DNA from: Amycolatopsis albispora
GTDB taxonomy: Bacteria; Actinomycetota; Actinomycetes; Mycobacteriales; Pseudonocardiaceae
NCBI RefSeq assembly: GCF_003312875.1
Contig: NZ_CP015163.1
Location: 4,278,001-4,342,000, forward strand
Direction: 5' to 3'
DNA: 64,000 bases
The notes under the pieces were generated by a model. That model did no database searches. It had not been told where the DNA came from and saw nothing but the letters and a program-made list of their open reading frames with translations. Shown here piece by piece: positions 16,403-24,465 of this stretch (position 1 is its first letter; every line of letters starts with the position of its first letter). Both the position numbers and the translations under genes were made by a program.

Positions 16403-17224
16403 ATGACCACGTTCGCGACGCCGCAGCCGATCACCGCCAGCCTGTCCACCGCGGGTGCCCGGGTCCGGGTCACCGCGACCGAGCGGCCGGACACCGTGGT
16501 GCTGGTCGAACCGATCGACGGCACCAGCAAGGCGGACGCCAAGGTCGCCGAGCGCACCACGGTCGAGTTCACCGACGGCCTGCTGTCGGTGAAGACCCGC
16601 AAGGCGGGCGCCAAGAGCGGTTCGGTGGCCATCACCATCGGCCTGCCGGCCGGGTCCCGGCTGGTCCTGAACACGGCGTGGTCCGACGTGCACGCCGACG
16701 GCCAGCTCGGCGACTGCGAACTGGCCCTGGCTTCGGGCCGGGTCAAGCTCGACCGGATCGCCACACTGCGCGGGAACCTCGGGGCCGGGGAGGTCGAGGT
16801 CGGGTACATCGCCGGAACCGCCGATCTCGACGGCGGCACGGCCGGGCTGCGGATCGGCGAGCTCGGGGGCACGATGCCGTACCGCGGCTCGAGCGGTGAG
16901 GTCTCGATCCGGCACGCGCGGTCCGACGTCGCGCTCACCGGCTCGGGCGGCCGTTTCGACATCGACCACGCCGAGGGTGACGTCCTCGCCAGCACCGGCA
17001 ACTGCCCGATCCGCATCGGCCGGATGACCGGCGGTCAGGCGGAGCTGACCAACTCCGCCGGCGGCATCGAGGTCGGCATCGGCGAGGGCAGCACCGCACA
17101 GGTGGACGCCGAGAGCACCAAGGGCAATGTCCGCGATGAACTGTCCACTTCGGACGCAGTGCCCCAGGTCAAGGTGCACGCCCGCACCCGCCTCGACGAC
17201 ATCGTCATCCACCACGCCCGCTGA
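16403..17224 (+). CDS. DUF4097-type beta-strand repeat protein
   Basis: 273 residues, ATG 16403 after AAGGAG. Alternating short beta strands and Gly/Asp turns (GDCELALASGRVKLDRIATL, GELGGTMPYRGSSGEVSIR, AEGDVLASTGNCPIRIG) match the right-handed beta-solenoid of DUF4097 putative adhesins. There is no signal peptide or membrane anchor, so the copy seems cytoplasmic. It sits 95 nt after the ABC permease. Function unknown; the family often follows PspC or exporter genes. Confidence 0.83.
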   Translation: MTTFATPQPITASLSTAGARVRVTATERPDTVVLVEPIDGTSKADAKVAERTTVEFTDGLLSVKTRKAGAKSGSVAITIGLPAGSRLVLNTAWSDVHADGQLGDCELALASGRVKLDRIATLRGNLGAGEVEVGYIAGTADLDGGTAGLRIGELGGTMPYRGSSGEVSIRHARSDVALTGSGGRFDIDHAEGDVLASTGNCPIRIGRMTGGQAELTNSAGGIEVGIGEGSTAQVDAESTKGNVRDELSTSDAVPQVKVHARTRLDDIVIHHAR

Positions 17225-17253
17225 AAACGGATTTCCAGAAGGGAAACAGAACC

Positions 17254-18573
17254 ATGGCTGAACAGTTCCGACGCCGGACCCTGCTGGGCGGCGCGGTGGG
17301 TGCCGCCGCGCTCACCGGCCTCGCCGCCACCGGTGGCATCGCCTCGGCGGGCAGTGACGAGCAGTGCGTCGAGGAGGGCTGGGGCAAGGTGGCCGACGCC
17401 TTCCGCGCGAACTTCACCGAAGGCCACGGCGAAGTCGGTGCCGCGTGCAGCGTCTACGTGGGTGGCAGGCCGGTGGTGGACCTGTGGGACGGCCTCGCCG
17501 ACCGCGAGGCGAACCGGCCGTGGCGCCGGAACACCATCGCCCAGGTCGCCTCCACCACCAAGGGCGCCACCGCGATCTGCGCCCACCTGCTGGCGCAGCG
17601 CGGCCTGCTCGACCTGGACGCGCCGGTGGCCAGGTACTGGCCGGAGTTCGCCGCCGGTGGCAAGGAGAACATCCTGGTGCGCTGGCTGCTCTCGCACCAG
17701 GCCGGACTGCCCATTGTGGACGGTCCGCTGACCTTCGAGGAGGCGTGCGCCTGGCATCCGGTCATCCGTGCGCTCGAGGCGCAGAAGCCGTTGTGGCAGC
17801 CCGGCACGGAGCACGTCTACCACGCCGTCACCTACGGTTTCCTGGTCGGCGAGGTGGTGCGGCGCATCACCGGCAAGTCGCTCGGCACCTTCTTCGCCGA
17901 CGAGGTCGCCCGTCCGCTCGGGCTGAGCGCCTGGATCGGGTTGCCGGAACGGCACGAGAAGCGGGTGGCGCGGCTGCACTACACCGCGCCGTTCACCCTG
18001 GACGAGTTCATCGCGGGCATGATCAAGGCCACCGGGCTCGACGCGGAAACGGTCACCACCTGGGTCAACGCCATGTGGGCGCCGGGCTCGGTCCAGGCCC
18101 GCGCCGGTGAACTCGGTGGCGCGCTGGACAACACGTCGGACTACTTCACCACGCGTGCCTGGCGCGCGGCGGAGTTCCCGGGCGGGAACATGGTCGCCGA
18201 CGCGCGGTCGCTGGCCAGGATGTACGCGGCCACGGTGAGCCGGGTCGACGGGGTGCGGCTGCTGAAGCCGTCCACGGTCCGGCGGATGACCGAGGTGCAG
18301 ACCGACCGGACGCCGATGCACGGCCTGCCGCCGGGCCTGAACATCCCGGCGGACCGCTCGTTCTACATGTCGCTCGGCTTCATGCGGGCCGCCCCGCCGA
18401 TGCCGATGGCCGGGCCGGCGTCGTTCGGCCACCCCGGCTCGGGCGGCTCGATCGCCTTCGCCGACCCGGAAGCCGAGGTGGGCTTCGGGTACACCACGAA
18501 CCTGTGGAACTTCCGGCCGGACGACCCGCGGGCGGAGAACCTGGCCAGGGCCGTGCGCTCCTGCCTCGGCTGA
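17254..18573 (+). CDS. exported serine hydrolase of the beta-lactamase/esterase VIII family
   Basis: 439 residues with a twin-arginine signal (RRRTLLGGAVGAAALTGLAATGGIASA). The SxxK nucleophile motif is S100-T-T-K103 (QVASTTKGATAICAH). The second motif begins with Tyr189 (EHVYHAVTYGFLVGEVV), and GHPGSGGSIAFADPEAEVGFGY near the C-terminus supplies the third motif. Members are class C-like esterases or DD-peptidases rather than true beta-lactamases. It follows the beta-solenoid gene by 29 nt and may be cotranscribed. Confidence 0.9.
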   Translation: MAEQFRRRTLLGGAVGAAALTGLAATGGIASAGSDEQCVEEGWGKVADAFRANFTEGHGEVGAACSVYVGGRPVVDLWDGLADREANRPWRRNTIAQVASTTKGATAICAHLLAQRGLLDLDAPVARYWPEFAAGGKENILVRWLLSHQAGLPIVDGPLTFEEACAWHPVIRALEAQKPLWQPGTEHVYHAVTYGFLVGEVVRRITGKSLGTFFADEVARPLGLSAWIGLPERHEKRVARLHYTAPFTLDEFIAGMIKATGLDAETVTTWVNAMWAPGSVQARAGELGGALDNTSDYFTTRAWRAAEFPGGNMVADARSLARMYAATVSRVDGVRLLKPSTVRRMTEVQTDRTPMHGLPPGLNIPADRSFYMSLGFMRAAPPMPMAGPASFGHPGSGGSIAFADPEAEVGFGYTTNLWNFRPDDPRAENLARAVRSCLG

Positions 18574-18580
18574 GGCGGCT

Positions 18581-19210
18581 TCACCCCGCCTTGCCGGCGA
18601 CGAGCCGTTCCACCAGGCCCAGCTTGAACCGTTGCCGCTGCTGGATCTCCACCTGCCGGGCCCGCAGGTGGAGCAGCGGCCGACGGGAGAAGTGCTCACC
18701 GGCGAGCGGCACGGTGAGCAGTTCCACCAGCCGCTGCCCGATCCGGACGGGCCAGGACGAGCTGGCGACGTGGTCGACCAGGATCAGGCGCCCGCCCGGC
18801 TTCAGCACCCGGAGCATCTCGCCGATGGCGGCGTCGGGGTCCGGGATCGCGCACAGCCCGAACGTGCAGACCACGGTGTCGAAGGACTCGGCGCCGAACG
18901 GCAGGGCGTGCGCGTCGGCCCGCCGCAGCACCACCTCACGTCCCAGTTCGGCGGCCCGCGTCTCGGCGATCTCCAGCATCCGCTCGCTGAGATCGATGCC
19001 GGTGACCACCACGTCGCCGGGGTAGTACGGCAGGTTCAACCCGGTCCCGACGGCAACCTCCAGCACCTCCCCCTCGGCGCGGCCGCAGGCCCATTCGCGT
19101 GAGTCGCCGAAGAGCCGCCGGTCCCAGAAGCCCATCTCGCGGTCGTAGTGCGCCGACTTGCGGTTCCAGTACCGGTGCCAGCGGGCCGTCCGTTCCACGT
19201 GCCCGACCAC
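18581..19210 (-). CDS. class I SAM-dependent methyltransferase
   Basis: 209 residues from GTG 19210, chosen so the protein starts MVGHVERTARWHRYWNRKSA. Motif I EVAVGTGLNLPYYPGD, motif II VVTGIDLSERMLEIA, post-I RADAHALPFGAESFDTVVC and LKPGGRLILVDHV define the Rossmann methyltransferase fold, closest to UbiE-like small-molecule methyltransferases. It is divergent from a CsoR gene across 92 bp. The substrate is unknown; the CsoR neighbour hints at a link to metal or thiol stress. Confidence 0.9.
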   Translation of the reverse strand: MVGHVERTARWHRYWNRKSAHYDREMGFWDRRLFGDSREWACGRAEGEVLEVAVGTGLNLPYYPGDVVVTGIDLSERMLEIAETRAAELGREVVLRRADAHALPFGAESFDTVVCTFGLCAIPDPDAAIGEMLRVLKPGGRLILVDHVASSSWPVRIGQRLVELLTVPLAGEHFSRRPLLHLRARQVEIQQRQRFKLGLVERLVAGKAG

Positions 19211-19302
19211 ACCAGGCGCCGAGCCTCGGCGCAACCCGGCATCCGGGCCCGGCCAGCCAGTAGGGTGACCGGCAGGAGCCGCGACTACGTACGGAGACCA
19301 CC

Positions 19303-19584
19303 ATGCACGGCTACAGCCAGGACAAGGACGCCTACCTCAAGCGACTCCGGCGCATCGAGGGCCAGGTCCGGGGGCTGCAGCGCATGGTCGAGCAGGACAA
19401 GTACTGCATCGACATCCTGACCCAGGTCTCCGCGGTGACCAAGGCGCTGCAGTCGTTCTCACTCGGGCTGCTCGACGAACACCTGGCCACCTGCGTCGTG
19501 GACGCCGCAGCCGCCGGCGGCCCCGAAGCCGAAGTCAAACTCCGCGAAGCCTCCGACGCCATCGCCAGGCTCGTCCGCTCATAA
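19303..19584 (+). CDS. CsoR-family metal-sensing repressor
   Basis: 93 residues. The three Cu(I) ligands of CsoR are all present: Cys35 (KYCIDILTQVSAVTKALQ), His60 and Cys64 (LLDEHLATCVVDA). The N-terminal RLRRIEGQVRGLQRMVEQDK provides the DNA-contacting basic face. No copper ATPase or chaperone is adjacent, only a divergent methyltransferase, so target and ligand (Cu, or persulfide for CstR-like members) are open. It ends overlapping the convergent TetR gene by 6 bp. Confidence 0.93.
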   Translation: MHGYSQDKDAYLKRLRRIEGQVRGLQRMVEQDKYCIDILTQVSAVTKALQSFSLGLLDEHLATCVVDAAAAGGPEAEVKLREASDAIARLVRS

Positions 19585-20187
19585 CGAATCCACACACCCC
19601 AACGCCAGCTCCGCCGCAGCCAGCATCGCGGCACGCGTTTCCTCAGCTGACTCACCACGCCCGAGACTGGCCACCGCCGCGGCACTCACCGCACCAGTCA
19701 CCGCCCCGACCACACTCGCCGCGGTGACCTCGTTGAGCTGCTCCGGGTACGCGCGACGCAGTGCCGCGGCGATCCGGGTCTGCGCGGTGAACAGGGCGTG
19801 CAGCACGCGCGCCTGCACCGCGGGCGTGGTCACCACCAGTTGAGCCCGCAGCGCCGCGAGCCCGTTCGGCAGGTCGCCGCCCGCGGTGTTGGCGATCATG
19901 CTCGTCACGGCTTCGGCCAGCACCTCGCGCAGCGGCGCGCCGGGCCGCCGTCGCTCGATGACCTCGACGGCCAGCTCGATCCGCGTCTCGCCGTCCGCCA
20001 GCAGAACGTCCTCTTTGGACGGGAAGTGCAGGAAGAAGGTGCGCTTGCTGACGTCGGCGGCCTCCGCGATGTCGGCCACGCCCGTCCGGTCGTAACCCCG
20101 CTCGGTGAACAGGCGGACGGCCGCCGCCACCAGCGCCTGCCGCGTCACCTGCTTCTTGCGTTCCCGGCGCCCCACTTCTGCCTGCAC
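19579..20187 (-). CDS. TetR/AcrR-family regulator
   Basis: 202 residues. HTH at about 10-60 (TRQALVAAAVRLFTERGYDR, VADIAEAADVSKRTFFLHFP) followed by a MftR-like helical domain. It is divergent from an SDR gene; the 30-bp perfect palindrome at 20218-20247 lies between them, 31 bp from this start, so it likely represses both directions. Confidence 0.93.
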   Translation of the reverse strand: MQAEVGRRERKKQVTRQALVAAAVRLFTERGYDRTGVADIAEAADVSKRTFFLHFPSKEDVLLADGETRIELAVEVIERRRPGAPLREVLAEAVTSMIANTAGGDLPNGLAALRAQLVVTTPAVQARVLHALFTAQTRIAAALRRAYPEQLNEVTAASVVGAVTGAVSAAAVASLGRGESAEETRAAMLAAAELALGCVDSL

Positions 20188-20217
20188 GAACCGAGCCTAG
20201 TGCACCACGACAATCAA

Positions 20218-20247
20218 TGCACTCAGTATATGAGTATACTGAGTGCA
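20218..20247. promoter_or_regulatory. TetR operator between TetR and SDR genes
   Basis: Perfect inverted repeat: TGCACTCAGTATA at 20218-20230 and TATACTGAGTGCA at 20235-20247 with a 4-bp centre (TGAG). It is notably AT-rich for this genome and probably overlaps promoter elements of both divergent genes. Confidence 0.85.
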
Positions 20248-20272
20248 CCAATTGCCGGAGAGAGGTGCTGTG

Positions 20273-21250
20273 ATGGGCGAGTTGACCGGGCGAACGGTGC
20301 TGGTGACCGGGGCCGGACGCGGGATCGGGCGGACGGAGGCGCTGCACCTCGCGGCCGCCGGGGCGAACGTGGTGGTGAACGATCCCGGCGTGGAGATCGA
20401 CGGCAGCGGTGGCGACCGCGGTGTCGCCGAAGCCGTGGTCGCCGAGATCCGCGCGCGAGGTGGGCGGGCCGTGGCCGACACCGGCAGCGTCGCCGACTGG
20501 GCGGACGCGCGGCGCATGGTCGAGCTGGCCGTCGCCGAGTTCGGCGAGCTGCACGCGGTGGTCAACAACGCCACGATCGAGGTCAACAAGGGGCTGGAAC
20601 GGCTCAGCGAAGCCGAATTCGACAACGTGGTCGCGGTGAAGCTGAAGGGCACCTTCGCGGTGAGCCACTGGGCGGCGGCGCACTGGCGCGCCCGGTTCGA
20701 CGCCGGTGACCGCACCGACCGCGCCATCGTGAACACCGCGTCCGGCTCCGGGCTGCTCAATCCCCTGCCCACGCAGACGAACTACGCGGCGGCGAACGCC
20801 GGCGTCGCGGCCATGACCACCGTGCACGCGCTGGAACTGCGGCGGCTCGGGGTCCGCGTGAACTGCGTCAGCCCGTCGATGGTGCGCACCCGGCTGACCA
20901 CCCCGGTGCCCGGCATGGACCAGGCGCCGCCGGACGGCGCACCGGATCCGAAGGACCCCGCAGTGGTGGCGCCGCTCGTTGCCTACCTGGTCAGCGACGG
21001 GTGCCCGCTGACCGGTCAGGTGCTGTCGGTGCGCGGTGGCACGATCGCGGTCAACCACGGCTGGTCACGCGGCGCGCAGCTCACCTCGGAAAGTCCTGTG
21101 TGGACAGTCCCCGAACTCGCGGCAGGCCTGGCCACGCTGGCCTTGGAGGATCCGTTCGACCGCCTGGCCACCGCGCTCGGCGGTGCGCTCGGCGCCCACG
21201 GCCGCGAGGAGTTCGAAGCGATGGTCAACGCCGAACTCGAGCGGCACTAA
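20273..21250 (+). CDS. SDR-family oxidoreductase with Asn at the catalytic Lys position
   Basis: 325 residues from ATG 20273, GGAGAGAGG upstream. Cofactor motif TGAGRGIGRTEALHLA and NNATIEV in place of NNAG; the N-terminal 250 residues resemble the hydroxyacyl-CoA dehydrogenase part of peroxisomal multifunctional enzyme type 2 (VVVNDPGVEIDGSGGDRGVA). The catalytic block reads VNTASGSG and NYAAANAGV, so the YxxxK lysine is Asn (codon AAC), which should impair ordinary SDR catalysis. A 60-residue C-terminal tail follows. It is controlled by the divergent TetR and converges on the WYL regulator with a 3-bp gap. Confidence 0.87.
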   Translation: MGELTGRTVLVTGAGRGIGRTEALHLAAAGANVVVNDPGVEIDGSGGDRGVAEAVVAEIRARGGRAVADTGSVADWADARRMVELAVAEFGELHAVVNNATIEVNKGLERLSEAEFDNVVAVKLKGTFAVSHWAAAHWRARFDAGDRTDRAIVNTASGSGLLNPLPTQTNYAAANAGVAAMTTVHALELRRLGVRVNCVSPSMVRTRLTTPVPGMDQAPPDGAPDPKDPAVVAPLVAYLVSDGCPLTGQVLSVRGGTIAVNHGWSRGAQLTSESPVWTVPELAAGLATLALEDPFDRLATALGGALGAHGREEFEAMVNAELERH

Positions 21251-21253
21251 GGC

Positions 21254-22225
21254 TCACGGCGAACCGCGGTAGCGGGCGGCGATCGCGGCGGCGCGATCGT
21301 GCAGCGAGGCGCGCAATTCCTGCGGTGTCAAGGCTTCCGCGTCCGTGCCGAGCTGCCACAGCGCCCACTCGGCGTGCCACAGGTCCTGGAACGTCGCCTC
21401 CAGCCGCAGCCAGCCGTCGTCGTCGGGTTCCGCGGCGCGGACGGCGACCGCGGTGCTCAGCAGTTGCTCCCGGCGCGCCGGTTTGACCCGCACCAGCACG
21501 GCGATGTGGTCGCTGGACAGGAACTGCGCGCAACGTTCCCGCCAGGCCCGGTCCAGATCGACCTGGTTCGGGCGCTGCGCCGGTTCGGGGAGTTCCTCGG
21601 CGGCCAGCACCCGCGACAGCCGGTAGGTGCGATCCGCGCCGCCCCGCGTGGCCAGCAGGTAACCGCGGTCCCGCACGGTGACCAGGCCGATCGGGTCCAC
21701 CGTGCGCCACCGCGGTGGCTGGCCCGCGGCCGCGTAGTGGATGCGCAGCTTGCGCCCGGCCAGCACGGCGCGCCGGATCTCGAGCATCACCGCGCCGGGC
21801 ACCTCCTCGACAACCGGGCGGCGCGAAAGGAGGTCGGTCTCCGGCTCGACGAGGAACCGCTGAGCCGCGTCGCTCGCGGTGGACCGATGGCCTTCGGGCA
21901 GCGCGTCGACCACCTTGCGCATGGCCGACGCGAGCGCCGAGCCGAGGCCGAACGCCTGCTCACCGCGTCCCGATCCGGCGGTCAGCAGGGCCAGCGCCTC
22001 TTCGTGGTTCAGCCCGGTCAGCTCGGTCCGGAACCCGGGCAGCAAGGCGAAACCGCCGTGGCGCCCGCGTTCGGCGTAGACCGGGACACCGGCCGCGGAC
22101 AGCGCGTCGATGTCGCGCAGCACGGTCCGGGTGGACACCTCCAGCTCGCGGGCCAGCGCGTCCGCGGTCAGGCGGCCGCGTTGCCGCAGCAGGAGCACCA
22201 GCGAGACCAGCCGGTCGGCACGCAT
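21254..22225 (-). CDS. YafY-type regulator (HTH_11 plus WYL domain)
   Basis: 323 residues from ATG 22225 (MRADRLVSLVLLLRQRGRLT). DeoR-like winged HTH in the first 60 residues (ALARELEVSTRTVLRDIDAL), then a WYL domain (RKLRIHYAAAGQPPRWRTVDPIGLV, RDRGYLLATRGGADRTYRLSR) and the WCX C-terminal domain (HAEWALWQLGTDAEALTP). WYL domains bind nucleic-acid ligands or nucleotides. It is divergent from the RidA-family gene, its probable target, across 89 bp. Confidence 0.92.
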   Translation of the reverse strand: MRADRLVSLVLLLRQRGRLTADALARELEVSTRTVLRDIDALSAAGVPVYAERGRHGGFALLPGFRTELTGLNHEEALALLTAGSGRGEQAFGLGSALASAMRKVVDALPEGHRSTASDAAQRFLVEPETDLLSRRPVVEEVPGAVMLEIRRAVLAGRKLRIHYAAAGQPPRWRTVDPIGLVTVRDRGYLLATRGGADRTYRLSRVLAAEELPEPAQRPNQVDLDRAWRERCAQFLSSDHIAVLVRVKPARREQLLSTAVAVRAAEPDDDGWLRLEATFQDLWHAEWALWQLGTDAEALTPQELRASLHDRAAAIAARYRGSP

Positions 22226-22314
22226 GCCGGGCACCCTAGCGAATACCCGACAGAGGATGTCGTGATTTGCCGGAAGGCTCCCCGGCATGGTCAACAAGTC
22301 GGAATGGAGCTGAT

Positions 22315-22716
22315 GTGGCACTAGAACGAGCGGCGATCAACCCGGTGCCGTGGTCGCTGGAGCTGGGGTTCAACCAGGGTGAGCTGGTCGCCGGGCAGAC
22401 GCGGACGCTGTACTGCTCCGGGCAGACCGCGATGGACGGCGACGGCAAGCCCCAGCACGAGGGGGATGTGGCCGCGCAGCTGGCGCTGAGCCTGGACAAC
22501 CTGGAGGCCGTGCTCGGCGGGGCGGGCATGACGCTGGCCAATCTTGTCCGGCTGAACGTCTACACCACCGACGTCGACCAGCTGTTCCCGCACTACGGCG
22601 TGCTGGCCGCGCGGCTGGGCGCCGCCGGGGTGTCGCCGACCACCACCATGCTCGGCGTGACCCGGCTCGCCGTGCCGGGTCAGCTGGTCGAACTCGAAGG
22701 CACCGCCGTCGCCTGA
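22315..22716 (+). CDS. RidA (YjgF/YER057c/UK114)-family protein
   Basis: 133 residues. GTG 22315 was chosen because the overlapping ATG at 22313 stops within three codons, and GGAG lies at 22306-22309. The family signature MTLANLVRLNVYTTDVDQLF and the C-terminal MLGVTRLAVPGQLVELEGTAVA are present, the latter with the conserved Arg and Glu of the imine-binding pocket. RidA proteins hydrolyse reactive enamine/imine intermediates such as 2-aminoacrylate. It is divergent from the YafY regulator. Confidence 0.92.
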   Translation: MALERAAINPVPWSLELGFNQGELVAGQTRTLYCSGQTAMDGDGKPQHEGDVAAQLALSLDNLEAVLGGAGMTLANLVRLNVYTTDVDQLFPHYGVLAARLGAAGVSPTTTMLGVTRLAVPGQLVELEGTAVA

Positions 22717-22736
22717 CGGCAGCCTCGCCGCACCGA

Positions 22737-23351
22737 TCAGCTACCGGCTTCGATGAGCTTGGTGGCAAGGGCGTCGATATCGGGTGCGGCGAGGTCCGCC
22801 TCCGGTCCGCCGGGGAGCTGCGCCTGGCCCGGCCGCTCGATGAACGCGGTGCGCAGGCCCACCGCGTGGGCACCCGCGATGTCCCATCCGTGGGCGGCGA
22901 TCATCATCGCGTCCTCGCCGGGATAGGCGTCGAGAACCCGGCGATAGGGCGCGGCGGCTGGTTTGAGCGCGCCCGCCTGCTCGGCCGAGAACACGGCGTC
23001 GAAGTGGTCGCGGATGCCCGCGTTGCGCAGTTGCGTCTCAACCACGGACAGGGGCGAATTGCCCAGTGCGACCAGCGTGAACCCGGCGTCGCGCAGCCGG
23101 GCGAGCCCGCTCGGCACGTCGGGATGCGCGGGCAGCGAACGCAGCACGGGGCCGAGTTCGGCACGGTGCCGCTCGTCGGCCGCGGCGCCCGCGATGGCGG
23201 CGAAGTCCCGGTACCCACCGGTGGCGGTGACGGTCAGCGCCGTGTGGATCACCCGGGCGAACCACGCGCGCCGGGCGTCGGCCGAGCCGAAAACCTCGTC
23301 GAGTGGCGCGAGGTCGAGCAGGGTCTCGTTGACGTCGAACACGCAGAGCAC
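22737..23351 (-). CDS. haloacid dehalogenase type II (HAD superfamily)
   Basis: 204 residues from GTG 23351, preceded by GAGGAGG. Nucleophile Asp6 in VFDVNETLLDL (type II dehalogenases keep DVNGT/DVNET), motif II LVALGNSPLSVVET, the lysine motif QAGALKPAAAPYRRVLD and motif IV MIAAHGWDIAGAHAVGLRTAFIER, which closely match L-2-haloacid dehalogenases. It hydrolyses L-2-haloacids or related substrates in the cytoplasm. It is divergent from an ArsR gene, with GGTAC half-sites between the two start codons. Confidence 0.9.
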   Translation of the reverse strand: MLCVFDVNETLLDLAPLDEVFGSADARRAWFARVIHTALTVTATGGYRDFAAIAGAAADERHRAELGPVLRSLPAHPDVPSGLARLRDAGFTLVALGNSPLSVVETQLRNAGIRDHFDAVFSAEQAGALKPAAAPYRRVLDAYPGEDAMMIAAHGWDIAGAHAVGLRTAFIERPGQAQLPGGPEADLAAPDIDALATKLIEAGS

Positions 23352-23366
23352 GGCATCCTCCTCGAA

Positions 23367-23412
23367 GGTACGAGCGAAATGGTACCTCGTAAGGTACGAT
23401 CTCAGTCGTACC
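23367..23412. promoter_or_regulatory. ArsR operator cluster of GGTAC half-sites
   Basis: GGTACGA at 23367-23373, GGTAC at 23381-23385, GGTACGA at 23393-23399 and inverted TCGTACC at 23406-23412. The last pair forms a perfect 7-bp dyad with a 6-bp centre. The cluster fills the short gap between the divergent dehalogenase and ArsR genes. Confidence 0.68.
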
Positions 23413-23426
23413 ATGTCCATGGGGTG

Positions 23427-23768
23427 ATGGTGATGACCGGCGAGCTGGCGATCCCGCCGATCGACGAGGTCGAACTGGGCACGGTGCTGGCCGCGCTGGC
23501 CGACCCGCACCGCCGGCGGGTGGTGCTGGAACTGGCGCGCGGGCAGGACACCGAGCGCGCGTGCGCGTCCTTCGCGCTGCCGAAGGCAAAATCGACGCGC
23601 ACCCACCACTGGCGGGTGCTGCGCGGCGCCGGCCTGATCCGGCAACGCGACGCGGGCAACGGCACTTTTGTCCGGCTGCGCGACGAGTTCGAGAACCGGT
23701 TCCCCGGCCTGCTTTCCCTGCTGTCCAACCTGGACCGCGGCGATCCGCCGCTCAGTGAAGGACGGTGA
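23427..23768 (+). CDS. ArsR-family winged-helix regulator
   Basis: About 113 residues (ATG 23427 or 23433). One winged-HTH domain: LAALADPHRRRVVLELARGQ, KSTRTHHWRVLRGAGLIRQR, then the wing NGTFVRLRDEFENRF. No metal-binding ELCVCDL motif, so it belongs to the non-metal ArsR group. It is divergent from the HAD dehalogenase and likely represses it and itself. It overlaps the convergent TetR gene by 17 bp. Confidence 0.9.
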   Translation: MVMTGELAIPPIDEVELGTVLAALADPHRRRVVLELARGQDTERACASFALPKAKSTRTHHWRVLRGAGLIRQRDAGNGTFVRLRDEFENRFPGLLSLLSNLDRGDPPLSEGR

Positions 23769-24357
23769 GCAGACCCTCGACACCACGGCGGAACGCGTCA
23801 CCGACGCTGTCGACGCCGTCGAGGTGGGCACCGCTCATGGCGCCGTCACGCATCATCACGAAGTGCCGCGCCGCGTGCTCCGGCTTGCCGCGCCGCGGGT
23901 CGCTCCCGAAGACCCGCCCGAAGAGGTCGGTGAGCGTGGTCGTGTACCACTCGCGGTGCGCGAGGATCACCTTGCGCACGCGGTCCTCGGGGTCCGGGTA
24001 CTCGGCGGCGGCCTTGAGGAACGCGCAGCCGCGGAATTCCGGCGAGGCCAGGCTGTCGGCGACGGCCGCGCCGATCGCGCGCAACGCGTCCGCCGGAGAT
24101 GGCGCGGCCTCGACGGCGGCCAGCACACCCGCCCGCATGTCGGCATCAACGCCGCGCAGGTAGGCGACCACCAGGTCTTCCTTCGAAGGGAAGTGCCGGT
24201 AGAACGTCGCGCGCGTCGCCGGCGCCTCGGCGAGGATCCGCTCGACGCCGACCGCCCGGATGCCCTCGCGGTAGAACAGCCCGCTCGCCGTGGACAACAG
24301 CCGCTCACGGGCTTCGGATCGCTCTCCCGATGAGCTGCCGCTGGTCTGGGTGGCCAT
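23752..24357 (-). CDS. TetR/AcrR-family regulator
   Basis: 201 residues from ATG 24357 (MATQTSGSSSGERSEARERL). HTH at 15-60 (RLLSTASGLFYREGIRAVGVE, RATFYRHFPSKEDLVVAYL) and a TetR_C_11-like domain with GCAFLKAAAEYPDPEDRVR. It is divergent from the DUF308 membrane gene; AGAACGNTCGGTCT-like dyads lie on both sides of the intergenic gap, so it probably controls both genes. Confidence 0.92.
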   Translation of the reverse strand: MATQTSGSSSGERSEARERLLSTASGLFYREGIRAVGVERILAEAPATRATFYRHFPSKEDLVVAYLRGVDADMRAGVLAAVEAAPSPADALRAIGAAVADSLASPEFRGCAFLKAAAEYPDPEDRVRKVILAHREWYTTTLTDLFGRVFGSDPRRGKPEHAARHFVMMRDGAMSGAHLDGVDSVGDAFRRGVEGLLTVLH

Positions 24358-24373
24358 GAGCCGACAGTAGCAG

Positions 24374-24439
24374 AAAGAACGATCGGTCTTGCACTTCCCG
24401 ACAAGCCATGCCACCCTACAGCGGCAGAGAGAACGGTCT
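24374..24439. promoter_or_regulatory. paired TetR operator candidates
   Basis: AAAGAACGATCGGTCTT at 24374-24390 (dyad AGA-n-CGATCG-n-TCT) and AGAACGGTCT at 24430-24439, related in sequence and each next to one of the divergent TetR and DUF308 genes. Confidence 0.55.
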
Positions 24440-24465
24440 TTCTGCCTCTGCCTGGAAGGAACCCC

